Positions 9,194-17,895 of a stretch of 48,372 nucleotides of DNA are shown here, piece after piece; within the stretch, counting starts at the first letter, position 1, and each line of letters starts with the position of its first letter. This DNA comes from Mycobacterium sp. 1245805.9 (GTDB taxonomy: Bacteria > Actinomycetota > Actinomycetes > Mycobacteriales > Mycobacteriaceae). Below the pieces are notes generated by a model. That model had not been told where the DNA came from and made no database searches. It was given only the letters and a program-made list of their open reading frames with translations. Where the stretch lies: NCBI RefSeq assembly GCF_001672915.1, contig NZ_LZKR01000001.1, forward strand, positions 1 through 48,372, read 5' to 3'. The position numbers and the translations under genes are program-made.

Positions 9194-10680
9194 GAGTGCA
9201 CGCCCAATCCTAATGCCTTTGTGCCCCATGACCAGACGTCCTCGAACAGGGCGGGCTCGCGGGACAGCTCGGTCCCCAGCGACGGCACCATCTCCTTGAG
9301 CGTGGGCAGCCAGGAGGCGTACCGGCCGGCGAAGCAACGCTGCAAGACGTCGAGCATGGCCGGCACCGCGGTCGACGCCCCCGGGGAGCCGCCCAGCAGC
9401 CCGGCGATGCTGCCGTCGGCGGCGCCGAGCACGGTGGTGTTGAAGTCGAGCGCCCCGCCGCGGCGCCGGTCGCGGCGGATGACCTGAACCCGCTGGCCGG
9501 CTACCGTGAGCTGCCAGTCGGAATCGGTTGCGCTGGGTGCGAATTCGCGCAGCGCTCGCACCCGGTCGGGCTCGGAGAGCCGCAGCTGGCGAATCAGGTA
9601 GTTGACCAGCGTCAGCTGGGTGGCCCCGACGCCGAGCATCGACACCAGGTTGTCGGGCTTGACCGAGCGGGGAAGGTCGGTGAAATGGCCGTGCTTCAAG
9701 AACTTCGGCGACCAGCCGGCGAACGGCCCGAACACCAGCCACGACTTGCCGTTGACGAACCGAAGGTCGAGATGCAGCGCGCCGAGCGGCGGCGCGCCCG
9801 GCGCGGGGGTGCCGTACACCTTGGCGCGGTGGGCGGCGGTGAGGGTCGGGTTATCGGCGCGCAGGAACCGGCCGCCGATCGGGAAGCCGGCGTAGCCCCT
9901 GACCTCCTTGATGCCCGACTTCTGCAACAACGGCAGCGCGTCGCCCCCGGCCCCCACGAACACGAATTTGGTGTTCAGCCGGTGCTTTTCGCCCGTGCGG
10001 CGGTTGCGCACCTGCAGCGTCCAGCTGCCGTCGGATTGGCGGGTCAGGTTGCGGACCTCGTGACCGAACAGGGCCGTCGCGCCGCCCCGCACGCAAAAAC
10101 CGACGAGTTGCCGGGCCAGCGAACCGAAGTCGACGTCGGTGCCGTCGGCGGCCCAGTTGAGCGCGGTCGGCTCCGAGAAATCACGTTTGGCGGCCATGAA
10201 CGGCAGCCGGCGGGCGAATTCGTCCGGGTCGTCGATCAATTCGGTGCGCGCGAACAGCGGGTTGCCGGCCAGGGCGCGCTGCCGCCGGCGCAGGTAGTCC
10301 ACCCGCCGGGCCCCGCGCACGAAGCTGGCGTGCGGGACCGGGTTGAGGAAGCCGCGGTCAGTCAGGATCCCGTTCTCCACGGCGTAGGCCCAGAATTGGC
10401 GGGTCACCTGGAACTGCTCGTTGATGCGCACGGCTTTGCTGATGTCGATCGAGCCGTCGGGGTTCTCCGGCGTGTAGTTCAGCTCGCACAGCGCGGAGTG
10501 CCCGGTGCCCGCGTTGTTCCAGGGGCTGCTGCTCTCGGCGGCGACGGCGTCCAGGCGCTCGATGAGGGTGATCGACCAGTCCGGTTCCAGCCGACGGAGT
10601 AATGCGCCCAGCGTGGCGCTCATGATGCCCGCACCCACCAGCACGACGTCGGTGCGCGCGGTTCTGGCTGGGCCTGACAC
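9190..10680 (-). CDS. mqo: Malate:quinone oxidoreductase
   Basis: A 496-residue FAD-dependent peripheral membrane enzyme that oxidises malate to oxaloacetate and passes electrons to menaquinone, linking the TCA cycle to respiration. The N-terminal dinucleotide fold is [14 protein letters not shown] (residues 12-25). The conserved [20 protein letters not shown] follows at about 50-69, and the C-terminal GSPGASTA block is typical of Mqo. The GTG start is leaderless by prediction: TAACCT sits exactly seven bases from it on the minus strand. It is divergent from the hydrolase gene and heads the minus-strand block. In H37Rv, as I recall, a PE_PGRS gene follows here; none is present in this window. 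Confidence 0.96.
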   Translation of the reverse strand: MSGPARTARTDVVLVGAGIMSATLGALLRRLEPDWSITLIERLDAVAAESSSPWNNAGTGHSALCELNYTPENPDGSIDISKAVRINEQFQVTRQFWAYAVENGILTDRGFLNPVPHASFVRGARRVDYLRRRQRALAGNPLFARTELIDDPDEFARRLPFMAAKRDFSEPTALNWAADGTDVDFGSLARQLVGFCVRGGATALFGHEVRNLTRQSDGSWTLQVRNRRTGEKHRLNTKFVFVGAGGDALPLLQKSGIKEVRGYAGFPIGGRFLRADNPTLTAAHRAKVYGTPAPGAPPLGALHLDLRFVNGKSWLVFGPFAGWSPKFLKHGHFTDLPRSVKPDNLVSMLGVGATQLTLVNYLIRQLRLSEPDRVRALREFAPSATDSDWQLTVAGQRVQVIRRDRRRGGALDFNTTVLGAADGSIAGLLGGSPGASTAVPAMLDVLQRCFAGRYASWLPTLKEMVPSLGTELSREPALFEDVWSWGTKALGLGVHS

Positions 10681-10686
10681 CGTCCC

Positions 10687-10692
10687 AGGTTA
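10687..10692 (-). promoter_or_regulatory. Putative -10 element of mqo (leaderless)
   Basis: TAACCT on the minus strand fits TANNNT. Exactly six bases separate it from the GTG of mqo, placing the transcript start on the first base of the start codon. Confidence 0.5.
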
Positions 10693-10748
10693 TCCCGGCG
10701 CTATCGGGGCGTTGATGACGAGCGGCCACCCGTAACCAGCAAACCCTT

Positions 10749-10754
10749 TAAGCT
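10749..10754 (+). promoter_or_regulatory. Putative -10 element of the hydrolase gene (leaderless)
   Basis: TAAGCT on the plus strand fits TANNNT, with six bases to GTG 10761. This selects GTG 10761 over the TTG at 10758 and predicts a leaderless transcript. Confidence 0.5.
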
Positions 10755-10760
10755 GGCTTG

Positions 10761-11795
10761 GTGACTGGCGGGGCGACTGGCTGGGTGCCCGACGTGCTGC
10801 CCGGCTATTGGCAGCACACGATCCCGCTCGGGCTCGACCCCGCCGGCGAGGGCGAGATCGTGGCGACGCTGGTCCGCCGCGGCGAGCCCACGGACGCGCG
10901 GCACGCCGTGCTGGCCGTGCACGGCTACACCGACTACTTCTTCCACACGGAGTTGGCCGATCGATTCGCGGATCGCGGCTTCGCCTTTTACGCGCTGGAC
11001 CTGCAGAAGTGCGGCCGGTCGCGCCGCGAGGGCCAGACCCCGCACTTCATCACCGACCTGGCGCACTACGACGCCGAACTCGGGCGGGCGCTGTCGGTGA
11101 TCCGCGCGCCCGGCCCGTCCGGCCGGCGAGCCAAGGTGCTGGTTTACGGCCATTCCTCCGGCGGGCTCATCGTGCCGTTGTGGCTGGACCGGTTGCGCCG
11201 GCGCGATCCCGCCGCGCACGCCGGCGTCGGCGGCGTGGTGCTCAACAGCCCGTTCCTCGACCTGCACGGCCCCGCGGTGCTGCGCCACTCGGTGACCTCG
11301 GCGGTGATCGCCGGACTGTCCCGGGTGAAGTCCAAGGGCGTGGTCCGCGGATCCACCGAGGGCGGCTACGGCACCACCCTGCACCGCGACTACCACGGAG
11401 AGTTCGACTACAACCTGCAGTGGAAGCCGCTGGGCGGCTTCCCGATCACCCTTGGCTGGTTGCACGCCATCCGGCGCGGCCAGGCGCGGCTGCACCGCGG
11501 GCTCGACGTCGGTGTGCCCAACCTGCTCCTGCGGTCCGATCACACGGTGCGGGAAACCAACGACCCGGCGTCCATGCAATCGGGCGACGCGGTCCTCGAC
11601 GTCACCCAGATCGCCAAGTGGGCCGGCTGCATCGGCAATCGCACCACCATCGTCCCGGTGCCCGACGCCAAACACGACGTGTTCCTGTCGCTGAACCAGC
11701 CGCGCCGCACCGCTTATCGCGAACTGGACCTCTGGCTGGACCACTACCTCAGCAACGAAAGCACCGACGCGTCGGCATCATCGGGGAAGGGGTGA
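10761..11795 (+). CDS. Alpha/beta hydrolase, monoacylglycerol-lipase-like
   Basis: A 344-residue alpha/beta hydrolase. The oxyanion-hole region is VLAVHGYTDYFFH, the nucleophile elbow is YGHSSGG (serine near residue 136), and a catalytic histidine is likely in the late PDAKHDVFLS. The lysophospholipase-like cap segment between them contains LNSPFLDL. It matches the place of Rv2854, between mqo and mtr. The substrate is not known; a short or medium acyl ester is the usual guess. The start is set by the -10 element six bases upstream. mtr follows after ten bases, so the two are probably cotranscribed. Confidence 0.85.
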   Translation: MTGGATGWVPDVLPGYWQHTIPLGLDPAGEGEIVATLVRRGEPTDARHAVLAVHGYTDYFFHTELADRFADRGFAFYALDLQKCGRSRREGQTPHFITDLAHYDAELGRALSVIRAPGPSGRRAKVLVYGHSSGGLIVPLWLDRLRRRDPAAHAGVGGVVLNSPFLDLHGPAVLRHSVTSAVIAGLSRVKSKGVVRGSTEGGYGTTLHRDYHGEFDYNLQWKPLGGFPITLGWLHAIRRGQARLHRGLDVGVPNLLLRSDHTVRETNDPASMQSGDAVLDVTQIAKWAGCIGNRTTIVPVPDAKHDVFLSLNQPRRTAYRELDLWLDHYLSNESTDASASSGKG

Positions 11796-11805
11796 CGGCC
11801 CAAGC

Positions 11806-13185
11806 ATGGAAACGTACGACATCGCGATCATCGGAACCGGTTCGGGCAACACCATTCTCGACGACCGCTACGCCGGAAAGCGGGCGGCCATCTGCGAGCA
11901 GGGCACCTTCGGCGGCACCTGCCTCAACGTCGGGTGCATCCCGACCAAGATGTTCGTCTACGCCGCCGAGGTCGCCGCCACCATCCGGGACGCGGGGCGC
12001 TACGGCATCGACGCCCGCATCGACCGGGTGCGCTGGGACGACATCGTCTCGCGCGTCTTCGGACGCATCGACCCGATCTCGCTGAGCGGCGAGGAATACC
12101 GGCGCTCGTTGCCCAATGTCGACCTCTACGAACGGCACACGCGGTTCGGGCCGGTGCAGCCGGACGGCCGCTACCTGTTGCGCACCGACGCCGGCGAGGA
12201 GTTCGCCGCCGATCAGGTGGTGATCGCGGCGGGCTCCCGCCCGGTGATCCCGTCGGCCATCCTCGCGTCCGACGTGCACTACCACACCAGCGACACGGTC
12301 ATGCGCATCCCCGAGCTGCCCGAGCACATCGCGATCATCGGAAGCGGGTTTGTTGCAACGGAATTCGCGCACGTCTTCTCCGCGCTCGGTGCGCGAGTCA
12401 CCCTGATCGTCCGGGGCGCCACCCTGCTGCGCTACTTCGACGACACCATCTGCAAACGGTTCACTCGGATCGCCTCGCGCAAATGGGAACTGCGCACCCA
12501 CCGGATGGTCGCCCGCGCCGCCAACCGCGGCTCCGGCGTCGCCCTGGAGCTCGACGACGGGTCCACCCTGAACGCCGACCTGTTGCTGGTGGCCACCGGC
12601 CGGATGTCCAACGCCGACCTACTGGACGCCGAACAAGCCGGCATCGACATCCGGGACGGCCGGATCGCGGTCGACGAATACCAAAGGACCTCGGCGCGTG
12701 GCGTTTTCGCGCTCGGCGACGTCTCGTCGCCCCACCAGCTCAAGCACGTCGCCAACCACGAGGCCCGGGTCGTGCAGCACAACCTGCTGTGCGACTGGGA
12801 CGACACCGAGTCCATGGCGGTGACCGACCACCGGTTCGTGCCGTCGGCGGTGTTCACTGCCCCGCAGCTGGCGACCGTCGGGCTGACCGAAAACCAGGCC
12901 ATCGCGCGCGGATTCGACATCTCGGTCGCGGAGCAGGAGTACGCCGACGTCGCCTACGGCTGGGCCATGGAGGACACCACCGGGATGGTCAAACTCATCG
13001 CCGAGCGCAACAGCGGGTGCCTGCTGGGCGCGCACATCATGGGATACCAGGCGTCGTCGATCATCCAGCCGCTGGTCCAGGCGATGAGCTTCGGGCTGAC
13101 CGCGACGGAGATGGCGCGTGGACAGTACTGGATACATCCGGCGCTGCCCGAGGTGGTCGAAAACGCCCTACTGGGCTTGGGCTAG
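11806..13185 (+). CDS. mtr: Mycothione reductase
   Basis: A 459-residue flavoprotein disulfide reductase that uses NADPH to reduce oxidised mycothiol, the actinobacterial counterpart of glutathione. The FAD-binding N-terminus is IAIIGTGSGNT. The redox-active disulfide is GGTCLNVGCIPTK (residues about 36-48), the NADPH-binding fold is IAIIGSGFVATEF, and the FAD motif FALGDV lies near residue 302. The C-terminal IHPALPEVVENALLGLG holds the His-Glu pair expected of this family. The stop codon TAG is the first three bases of the 55-bp tandem repeat array. It matches Rv2855. Confidence 0.96.
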   Translation: METYDIAIIGTGSGNTILDDRYAGKRAAICEQGTFGGTCLNVGCIPTKMFVYAAEVAATIRDAGRYGIDARIDRVRWDDIVSRVFGRIDPISLSGEEYRRSLPNVDLYERHTRFGPVQPDGRYLLRTDAGEEFAADQVVIAAGSRPVIPSAILASDVHYHTSDTVMRIPELPEHIAIIGSGFVATEFAHVFSALGARVTLIVRGATLLRYFDDTICKRFTRIASRKWELRTHRMVARAANRGSGVALELDDGSTLNADLLLVATGRMSNADLLDAEQAGIDIRDGRIAVDEYQRTSARGVFALGDVSSPHQLKHVANHEARVVQHNLLCDWDDTESMAVTDHRFVPSAVFTAPQLATVGLTENQAIARGFDISVAEQEYADVAYGWAMEDTTGMVKLIAERNSGCLLGAHIMGYQASSIIQPLVQAMSFGLTATEMARGQYWIHPALPEVVENALLGLG

Positions 13186-13347
13186 TGGCGATCGCAAGCG
13201 CGGCGTAGCCGGGCGCCGCGGGTCGCCACCATCGGGTTAGTGGCGATCGCAAGCGCGGCGTAGCCGGGCGCCGCGGGTCGCCACCATCGGGCTAGTGGCG
13301 ATCGCACGCGCGGCGTAGCCGGGCGCCGCGGGTCGCCACCATCGGGC
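13183..13347. repeat. Three tandem 55-bp repeats (VNTR-like)
   Basis: Three units of exactly 55 bp start at 13183, 13238 and 13293, and a fourth partial copy of about 14 bases begins at 13348 inside the end of the Fur-family gene. Units 1 and 2 differ at the last base; unit 3 differs at one internal base (A to C in GATCGCAAGCG). Each unit has complementary ends (GTGGCGA and TCGCCAC) and so can form a hairpin. The array supplies the mtr stop codon on one side and the regulator's stop on the other. A diverged single copy occurs at 22325-22369. Confidence 0.9.
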
Positions 13348-13829
13348 TAGTGGCGATCGCGCTGGCACTGCGGGCACAGCCCGTGCAGCGTCAGGCCGGC
13401 CGCCTCCGACAGCGCGAACGAACTGCCCGCCATCGCGTGCTCGAGCGCCGAACTCAGTTGCCGTGCGGGTACCTCGATGATCGAGCCGCACCGCGTGCAC
13501 ACCGCGTGGTGGTGGGGGGCGGTGGCCAGGCCGTAGGTGGTCACGCCGCCCTCGAGGGTCAGGGCGTGCAGCACGCCCTGATCGACCAGGGTCGTCACGG
13601 TGCGATAGATCGTCGCCACGTCGGGCGGCGGGGTGCCGGGCGGCAGGGACGCGCGCATCCGCTGGTGGATCTCGGCCACCGGCAGGTGCCCGTTGACCGG
13701 CTCGAGCACCGCCAACACCTGGATCCGCGACGCCATCCGGCGCAGCCCGTGCGCCCGAAGCAGGCCACCGATGCGTTCGGTGACGGCCGGGTCCAGCGCG
13801 GTGGCCTGCTTGGAGGCCCTGGGCGACAT
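13347..13829 (-). CDS. nur: Fur-family metalloregulator, probably nickel-responsive (Nur-like)
   Basis: A 160-residue DNA-binding regulator. The winged helix spans about residues 15-95 with the recognition helix VATIYRTVTTLV. Metal-binding features follow: HHH at 106-108, CxxC pairs at 111/114 and 152/155 (structural zinc), and H48 and H55 in the HLPVAEIH segment. These fit the Fur/Zur/Nur superfamily; the histidines do not by themselves tell Nur from the others. Nur is preferred because the gene is divergent from a nickel permease and the shared upstream region holds a Nur-type box. The ATG at 13829 is chosen because the ORF upstream of it crosses into the nicT coding region. Its stop lies in a partial copy of the 55-bp repeat. 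Confidence 0.8.
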   Translation of the reverse strand: MSPRASKQATALDPAVTERIGGLLRAHGLRRMASRIQVLAVLEPVNGHLPVAEIHQRMRASLPPGTPPPDVATIYRTVTTLVDQGVLHALTLEGGVTTYGLATAPHHHAVCTRCGSIIEVPARQLSSALEHAMAGSSFALSEAAGLTLHGLCPQCQRDRH

Positions 13830-13881
13830 CCTCTCAGTGTCGCGGCCGGCACCGGTGATTGCCAGTCTTCGCCCACCGCTC

Positions 13882-13898
13882 CTGCAATCCACTTGCAC
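13882..13898. promoter_or_regulatory. Nur-type operator between nur and nicT
   Basis: CTGCAA, five bases (TCCAC), TTGCAC. The Streptomyces Nur box is, from memory, TTGCAA-N5-TTGCAA; this site matches 10 of those 12 positions with exact spacing. It lies 53 bp from the regulator ATG and 32 bp before the nicT start. It would overlap the -35 region of a nicT promoter whose -10 is TAATGT at 13917-13922. Confidence 0.7.
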
Positions 13899-13929
13899 TT
13901 GGCTCGCGAGGCTCCCTAATGTCGTGAAG

Positions 13930-15024
13930 GTGGCCGGTAAGCTGCGAAGCGCCTTGGCGCCGGCGGAGTGGTGGCGGCTCGGATCGATGCTGGCGGTGAT
14001 CGCCGCACTGCATGCGATCGGCTGGGGCACCCTGGTGCTGCTGGTGGATCCCGCTCGGATCAGCATGGGCGGCAAGGCTTTTGGCATCGGCGTCGGGTTG
14101 ACGGCCTACACCCTGGGCATGCGGCACGCCTTCGATGCCGACCACATCGCCGCCATCGACAACACCACCCGCAAGCTGATGAGCGACGGGCAGCGGCCCC
14201 TGGCCGTCGGCTTCTTCTTCTCGCTGGGCCACTCCACGGTGGTCTTCGCGCTGGCACTGTTGCTTGCGGCCGGGGTCAAAGCGATCATCGGGCCGGTCGA
14301 GGACGACTCCTCGACGCTGCATCACTACACCGGCCTGATCGGCACCAGCGTCTCGGGCGTGTTCCTCTATCTGATCGCGATCCTCAACGTCGTCGTGCTG
14401 GTCGGCATCCTGCGTGTGTTCGCGCGCCTGCGCCGCGGTCATTACGACGAATCCGAGCTGGAACTGCAGCTGCAGAACCGCGGGCTGATCAACCGGTTCC
14501 TCGGCCGCCTCACTCGATCGATCACCAAGTCCTCGCACCTGTATCCGGTCGGGCTGTTGTTCGGGCTGGGTTTCGACACCGCCACCGAGGTCGGGCTGCT
14601 GGTGCTGGCCGGCACCAGCGCGGCGGCCGGGCTGCCGTGGTACGCCATCCTGTGCCTGCCGGTGCTGTTCGCCGCCGGCATGTGCCTGCTGGACACCATC
14701 GACGGCTCGTTCATGAACTTCGCCTACGGCTGGGCCTTCGCCAGCCCGCTGCGCAAGATCTACTACAACATCACCATCACCGGGCTGTCGGTGGCGATCG
14801 CGCTGCTGATCGGAACCGTCGAGCTGCTCGGCCTGTTCGCCGGCCAGCTGGGGTGGCGGGGCCCGTTCTGGCAATGGCTGGGCGGCCTCGACCTCAACGC
14901 CGTCGGCTTCGCCGTCGTCGGCGTCTTCGTCCTCACCTGGGCGGTCGCGCTGCTCGTCTGGCGCTACGGGCGCATCGAAGAAAAGTGGGCGTCCTCCTCG
15001 CCGGCGCCCGAGTCCGCGACTTAA
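13930..15024 (+). CDS. nicT: High-affinity nickel permease NicT (NiCoT family)
   Basis: A 364-residue secondary transporter of Ni2+ (possibly Co2+) in the cytoplasmic membrane, with about eight hydrophobic segments. The family signature in TM2, RHAFDADHIAAIDN, contains the HX4DH metal-binding motif. LGHSTVVFALA, LFGLGFDTATEVG and GMCLLDTIDGSFM are the other conserved NiCoT blocks. GTG 13930 is taken because TAATGT (13917-13922) would start transcription about one base before it; GTG 13924, two codons earlier, is an alternative. It matches Rv2856. Here it stands upstream of a nickel enzyme and its maturation genes, its most likely clients. Urease elsewhere would be another. Confidence 0.95.
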   Translation: MAGKLRSALAPAEWWRLGSMLAVIAALHAIGWGTLVLLVDPARISMGGKAFGIGVGLTAYTLGMRHAFDADHIAAIDNTTRKLMSDGQRPLAVGFFFSLGHSTVVFALALLLAAGVKAIIGPVEDDSSTLHHYTGLIGTSVSGVFLYLIAILNVVVLVGILRVFARLRRGHYDESELELQLQNRGLINRFLGRLTRSITKSSHLYPVGLLFGLGFDTATEVGLLVLAGTSAAAGLPWYAILCLPVLFAAGMCLLDTIDGSFMNFAYGWAFASPLRKIYYNITITGLSVAIALLIGTVELLGLFAGQLGWRGPFWQWLGGLDLNAVGFAVVGVFVLTWAVALLVWRYGRIEEKWASSSPAPESAT

Positions 15025-15086
15025 CCGGTGGTGGTCGATCCAGGCGCATTACTTGCAAACCCGCACCGGGACGCCAGGATGACATC

Positions 15087-15776
15087 ATGCATCCCAGGTT
15101 GACCGCGCGGGTGGAACAACGTCGGTCGATCCCCGTCCTTGTCTGGCAATTCGCCGAGCCTCGACTGTGCATCTCGTCGGGCCCGCTCGGCGGCGGCATC
15201 GGCGCCCGCGACTGGGTGGTCAACGCAACGGTCCCCCTCGATTACGACCGGACCGACCCCGACCGCCACCTGACCGAGATCGGCACCGCCCTCAAGCTTT
15301 CCGGCGCCGGCTGCGGGCTGCTCACCGCGGTCGACGTGACCCGGCACCACCGCGCCGACGACGGCGGCGTGCATGCCGCCGCAACGGTTGGGCTCTCCAG
15401 CCCGGCCTGGGCGGCCGCGCCCGACCGGCACTTCCGCCGCCAGTCGCGGTCCGGCGTCCAAACGACCGACGGTGACGAGCACCGGGTGGGGACGATCAAC
15501 ATCGTGGTTGCGGTGCCGGTGCGGCTGTCTCATGCCGCCCTCGTCAACGCCGTAGCCACGGCAACGGAGGCGAAAGCGCAAGCGTTGTACGACACCGGGG
15601 TGCCGGCCACCGGAACCGCCTCGGACGCGGTTGTCGTGCACTGCCCGACGGACGGGACCCCGGAGACGTACGGCGGGCCGCGCTCGGCGTTCGGCGCGCG
15701 CATCGCGCGGGCGGTGCACGCGGCCGTGCTTGCCGGTGCCCGGTCCTGGATTTCGGGGTCCCCCGAGCGGTGTTAG
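15087..15776 (+). CDS. cbiZ: Adenosylcobinamide amidohydrolase CbiZ
   Basis: A 229-residue enzyme that cleaves the aminopropanol arm from adenosylcobinamide, giving adenosylcobyric acid, so that salvaged incomplete corrinoids re-enter cobalamin synthesis. Recognisable conserved blocks are ISSGPLGGGIGARDWVVNA (about 31-49), HLTEIGTALKLSGAGCGLLT, a GTINIVV core strand and the late TGTASDAVVV. The ATG at 15087 is the only one that keeps a normal-length protein; the ORF upstream in this frame overlaps nicT. It lies 62 bp after nicT on the same strand. A TTGCAA half-site (15053-15058) lies in the gap but lacks a partner. The product of this step is the substrate for later CobU/CobS steps not in this window. 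Confidence 0.88.
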   Translation: MHPRLTARVEQRRSIPVLVWQFAEPRLCISSGPLGGGIGARDWVVNATVPLDYDRTDPDRHLTEIGTALKLSGAGCGLLTAVDVTRHHRADDGGVHAAATVGLSSPAWAAAPDRHFRRQSRSGVQTTDGDEHRVGTINIVVAVPVRLSHAALVNAVATATEAKAQALYDTGVPATGTASDAVVVHCPTDGTPETYGGPRSAFGARIARAVHAAVLAGARSWISGSPERC

Positions 15777-15805
15777 ACCCGCGGACGGTGTCGAACCGCC
15801 GCGTT

Positions 15806-17521
15806 TCACACGGTGCCCCCGTCGGATGTTTCCTGCTGCGTGGGTGAGGCGCCGCTCCACGTGCTCGGAATCATCGGCATCCGCGGGCTGCCGTCGAAGG
15901 CATCGTCGGCGAGCATGGCCAACCCCGCCGGTCCGGCGCCGGTTTTGGTGGCGATTCCGGCGAACCCCTGAGGCGCGCCGCCAGTTGCCGATGCCGTCGC
16001 CGCGCCAACCAGGTCTTCGCCCGCGGAGCTTCCGTCGTCCAAATCCATGTATTCGTAACCGCGCCCAAGCATCTGCGCCCTCGTGCGCCGGCGCCGCTGC
16101 GTTCTGTCCTTTTCTATGGGTGTCGCCGCGGTCACCGGCGCGGCGGCGCTGTCGGGTTGGGGCGCCTTCTTTCGCGCCTTGCCGGCCGCCGCCGCGCCGG
16201 CAACCGCGCTCAGGTCGCCCACCAGATAGGCGAACCCTTCCATGCCCACACCGGTACCCGCCCCGGTCACCGTCGGTGGGGTGGCCGACGGCGGGGGCGC
16301 CGCGGGCGTGGCGGCCGGCGCGGTGGCCTCCACGGGAGCCGGCGTCGGAGAGGACGCGGGGGTCGAGATGCCGGGAGACAGCGCGAGAACCGGCGGCATG
16401 ATGGGCGGCCCGACGGGCGGTACCGGCGGCACGGCGGCCAGTCCCGCCAGGCCGGCGAGGCCGATCGGCGCCACCCCGCCGGCGGCCAACGCCACTATCG
16501 GAGCGGTTATCAGGGGCACGAAAACCGTCAGGACCACGGCAGTCTGCTCGAGCAGCGTCTTGAGCAACGCGATGGTGTCGGTGATGATCGTGCCGACGGC
16601 TTCGACGGTGGTGAACAGGATGGTGAAACCGATCGTCGCGGGATCCCCGCTCGCGAGCGCCGCCGTCAGATCCAGTCCGATAAAGAAGAACGTCTCCGAC
16701 AGATACGCGACATACGAGCCGATATCCATCGGGTAGCCCAGGGCGAACGCGATGTTGGTCGGACTGAGGAAGATCAGCGGGTTACCCAGCAGCGGCAGGT
16801 AGGGGTCAAACCCGGAAAACATCGCCGCGAAGAAGGGATTGTTGTACAGCGCGTTGCTCAGCGGTTCTAAGACGTTGTTCCAGTAGTCGACGAAACCGAT
16901 CTTCGTCAGCCAGGCCATGACCTCGTTCTCCGAGTCGGGAGGCAACGGGAAGGCCTGGTAGAACGCTTCCACCAGCGCATGAAAGTTCACGATCTTCGGC
17001 GCCGCCGGCACCTGCGGTGACGAGGCCACCGCGGCGGTCGCCACCACGTGGTAGATGCCCATCACGGTCGCGGCCTGTACCCACATCCGTGCATAGTCGG
17101 CTTCATTCAGTGCGATGGGAATGGTGTTGATGCCGAAGAAATTTGTCCCCAGCAACACCGCGTGGGTGGCGTGGTTGGCGGCCAGCTCGGCCAGGGTGGG
17201 CATCGCGGCAAGGGCGGTGGTGTAGGCGGTGGCCGCCGCTTGATGTCGGACGGCCGTCGCCGCGCTGTCGGCGGCGGCCAGCGTGAGCCAGGCAATGTGC
17301 GGGGCGTGGCCGGCTACATACGCCGCCGCGCTGGGGCCCTCCCATGCGCCGGCCTGCACCTCCACCATCAGCGCGGTCAGCTCCTCGGCCGTCTCGGTGT
17401 ACGCGATGCTCAACGAGGTCCACGACTCTGCCGCGGCCAGTAGCGGACCGGGCCCCGGCCCGCTGCTCAGCAGTGCCGAATGGACCTCTGGCGGTGACGC
17501 CATCCAGATTGGGCCGGTCAT
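15806..17521 (-). CDS. PPE family protein under a cobalamin riboswitch
   Basis: A 571-residue PPE protein. The Pro-Pro-Glu motif lies at residues 10-12 (MASPPEVHS), followed by the helical PPE domain with a WEGPS turn near 60 and [16 protein letters not shown] near 120. A hydrophobic middle (about 230-370) is followed by a Pro/Ala-rich tract and a basic, disordered tail with QRRRRTRAQ and GYEYMDLDD. The tail is of the PPE2/PPE3 kind as I remember them. PPE proteins are exported by type VII secretion and some act in nutrient uptake. I chose ATG 17521 (MTGPIWM) because upstream in-frame sequence is riboswitch. It converges on cbiZ. The leader suggests that it is made when cobalamin is low. Confidence 0.92.
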   Translation of the reverse strand: MTGPIWMASPPEVHSALLSSGPGPGPLLAAAESWTSLSIAYTETAEELTALMVEVQAGAWEGPSAAAYVAGHAPHIAWLTLAAADSAATAVRHQAAATAYTTALAAMPTLAELAANHATHAVLLGTNFFGINTIPIALNEADYARMWVQAATVMGIYHVVATAAVASSPQVPAAPKIVNFHALVEAFYQAFPLPPDSENEVMAWLTKIGFVDYWNNVLEPLSNALYNNPFFAAMFSGFDPYLPLLGNPLIFLSPTNIAFALGYPMDIGSYVAYLSETFFFIGLDLTAALASGDPATIGFTILFTTVEAVGTIITDTIALLKTLLEQTAVVLTVFVPLITAPIVALAAGGVAPIGLAGLAGLAAVPPVPPVGPPIMPPVLALSPGISTPASSPTPAPVEATAPAATPAAPPPSATPPTVTGAGTGVGMEGFAYLVGDLSAVAGAAAAGKARKKAPQPDSAAAPVTAATPIEKDRTQRRRRTRAQMLGRGYEYMDLDDGSSAGEDLVGAATASATGGAPQGFAGIATKTGAGPAGLAMLADDAFDGSPRMPMIPSTWSGASPTQQETSDGGTV

Positions 17522-17634
17522 CGGAGACGACCGAATTCGACAGTGATGGTTCGACAGTGCTGGTTCGACAAAGAGGTTTGCGGCGCCATGACAGGCCAGC
17601 TCTCTCGGGGTACTCCGCCCCGGGTAGCAGGACA

Positions 17635-17772
17635 CGATGACGCGAGTCTCCTGGCTCTCGGATCGCTGCTCGCCTCGCCTTCCGACCGGTGGCCGTGGCT
17701 TCGTGAGGTTCGCTCCCCGATGACAGTGGCGGGACCGCGCCGGATTCGCACCGGCTTCCTGCGTCGTCATCG
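17635..17772 (-). ncRNA. Cobalamin (B12) riboswitch
   Basis: Read on the minus strand, the leader holds the conserved core GGAAGCCGGTGCGAATCCGG (17759-17740). The B12 box GCGGTCCCGCCACTGT (17738-17723) follows directly, then GAGCCAGGAGACTC (17657-17644). The outer P1 stem pairs CGATGACG (17772-17765) with CGTCATCG (17642-17635), which defines the ends. Downstream, CGGGG and CCCCG around 17604-17621 form a small hairpin that could be part of the expression platform. The element lies 113 bases upstream of the PPE start codon. In M. tuberculosis, from memory, such a riboswitch precedes PPE2-cobQ1-cobU. Confidence 0.92.
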
Positions 17773-17895
17773 CCTTACGCGGAATATTGTCGCACCCCCG
17801 GCCCGAACTTGCCCGAATCGAGCAAACCCAGCTGATGCTGAGATCGAGTTGCGCTTGAGTTCAGGCCACCACCGTTTCGGGTGTAGAAAAGGGCC

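Noticed and set aside
13183..13347. The 55-bp tandem array as a CRISPR
   Set aside because: Units abut with no spacers, and there are no cas genes.
13829..14087. An N-terminal extension of the Fur-family regulator up to 14087
   Set aside because: The extra 86 codons run antisense into nicT and across the Nur-type box; the Fur domain begins normally after ATG 13829.
15053..15058. TTGCAA before cbiZ as a Nur box
   Set aside because: The second half-site is missing (CACCGG stands at the right distance), so only a half-site is present.
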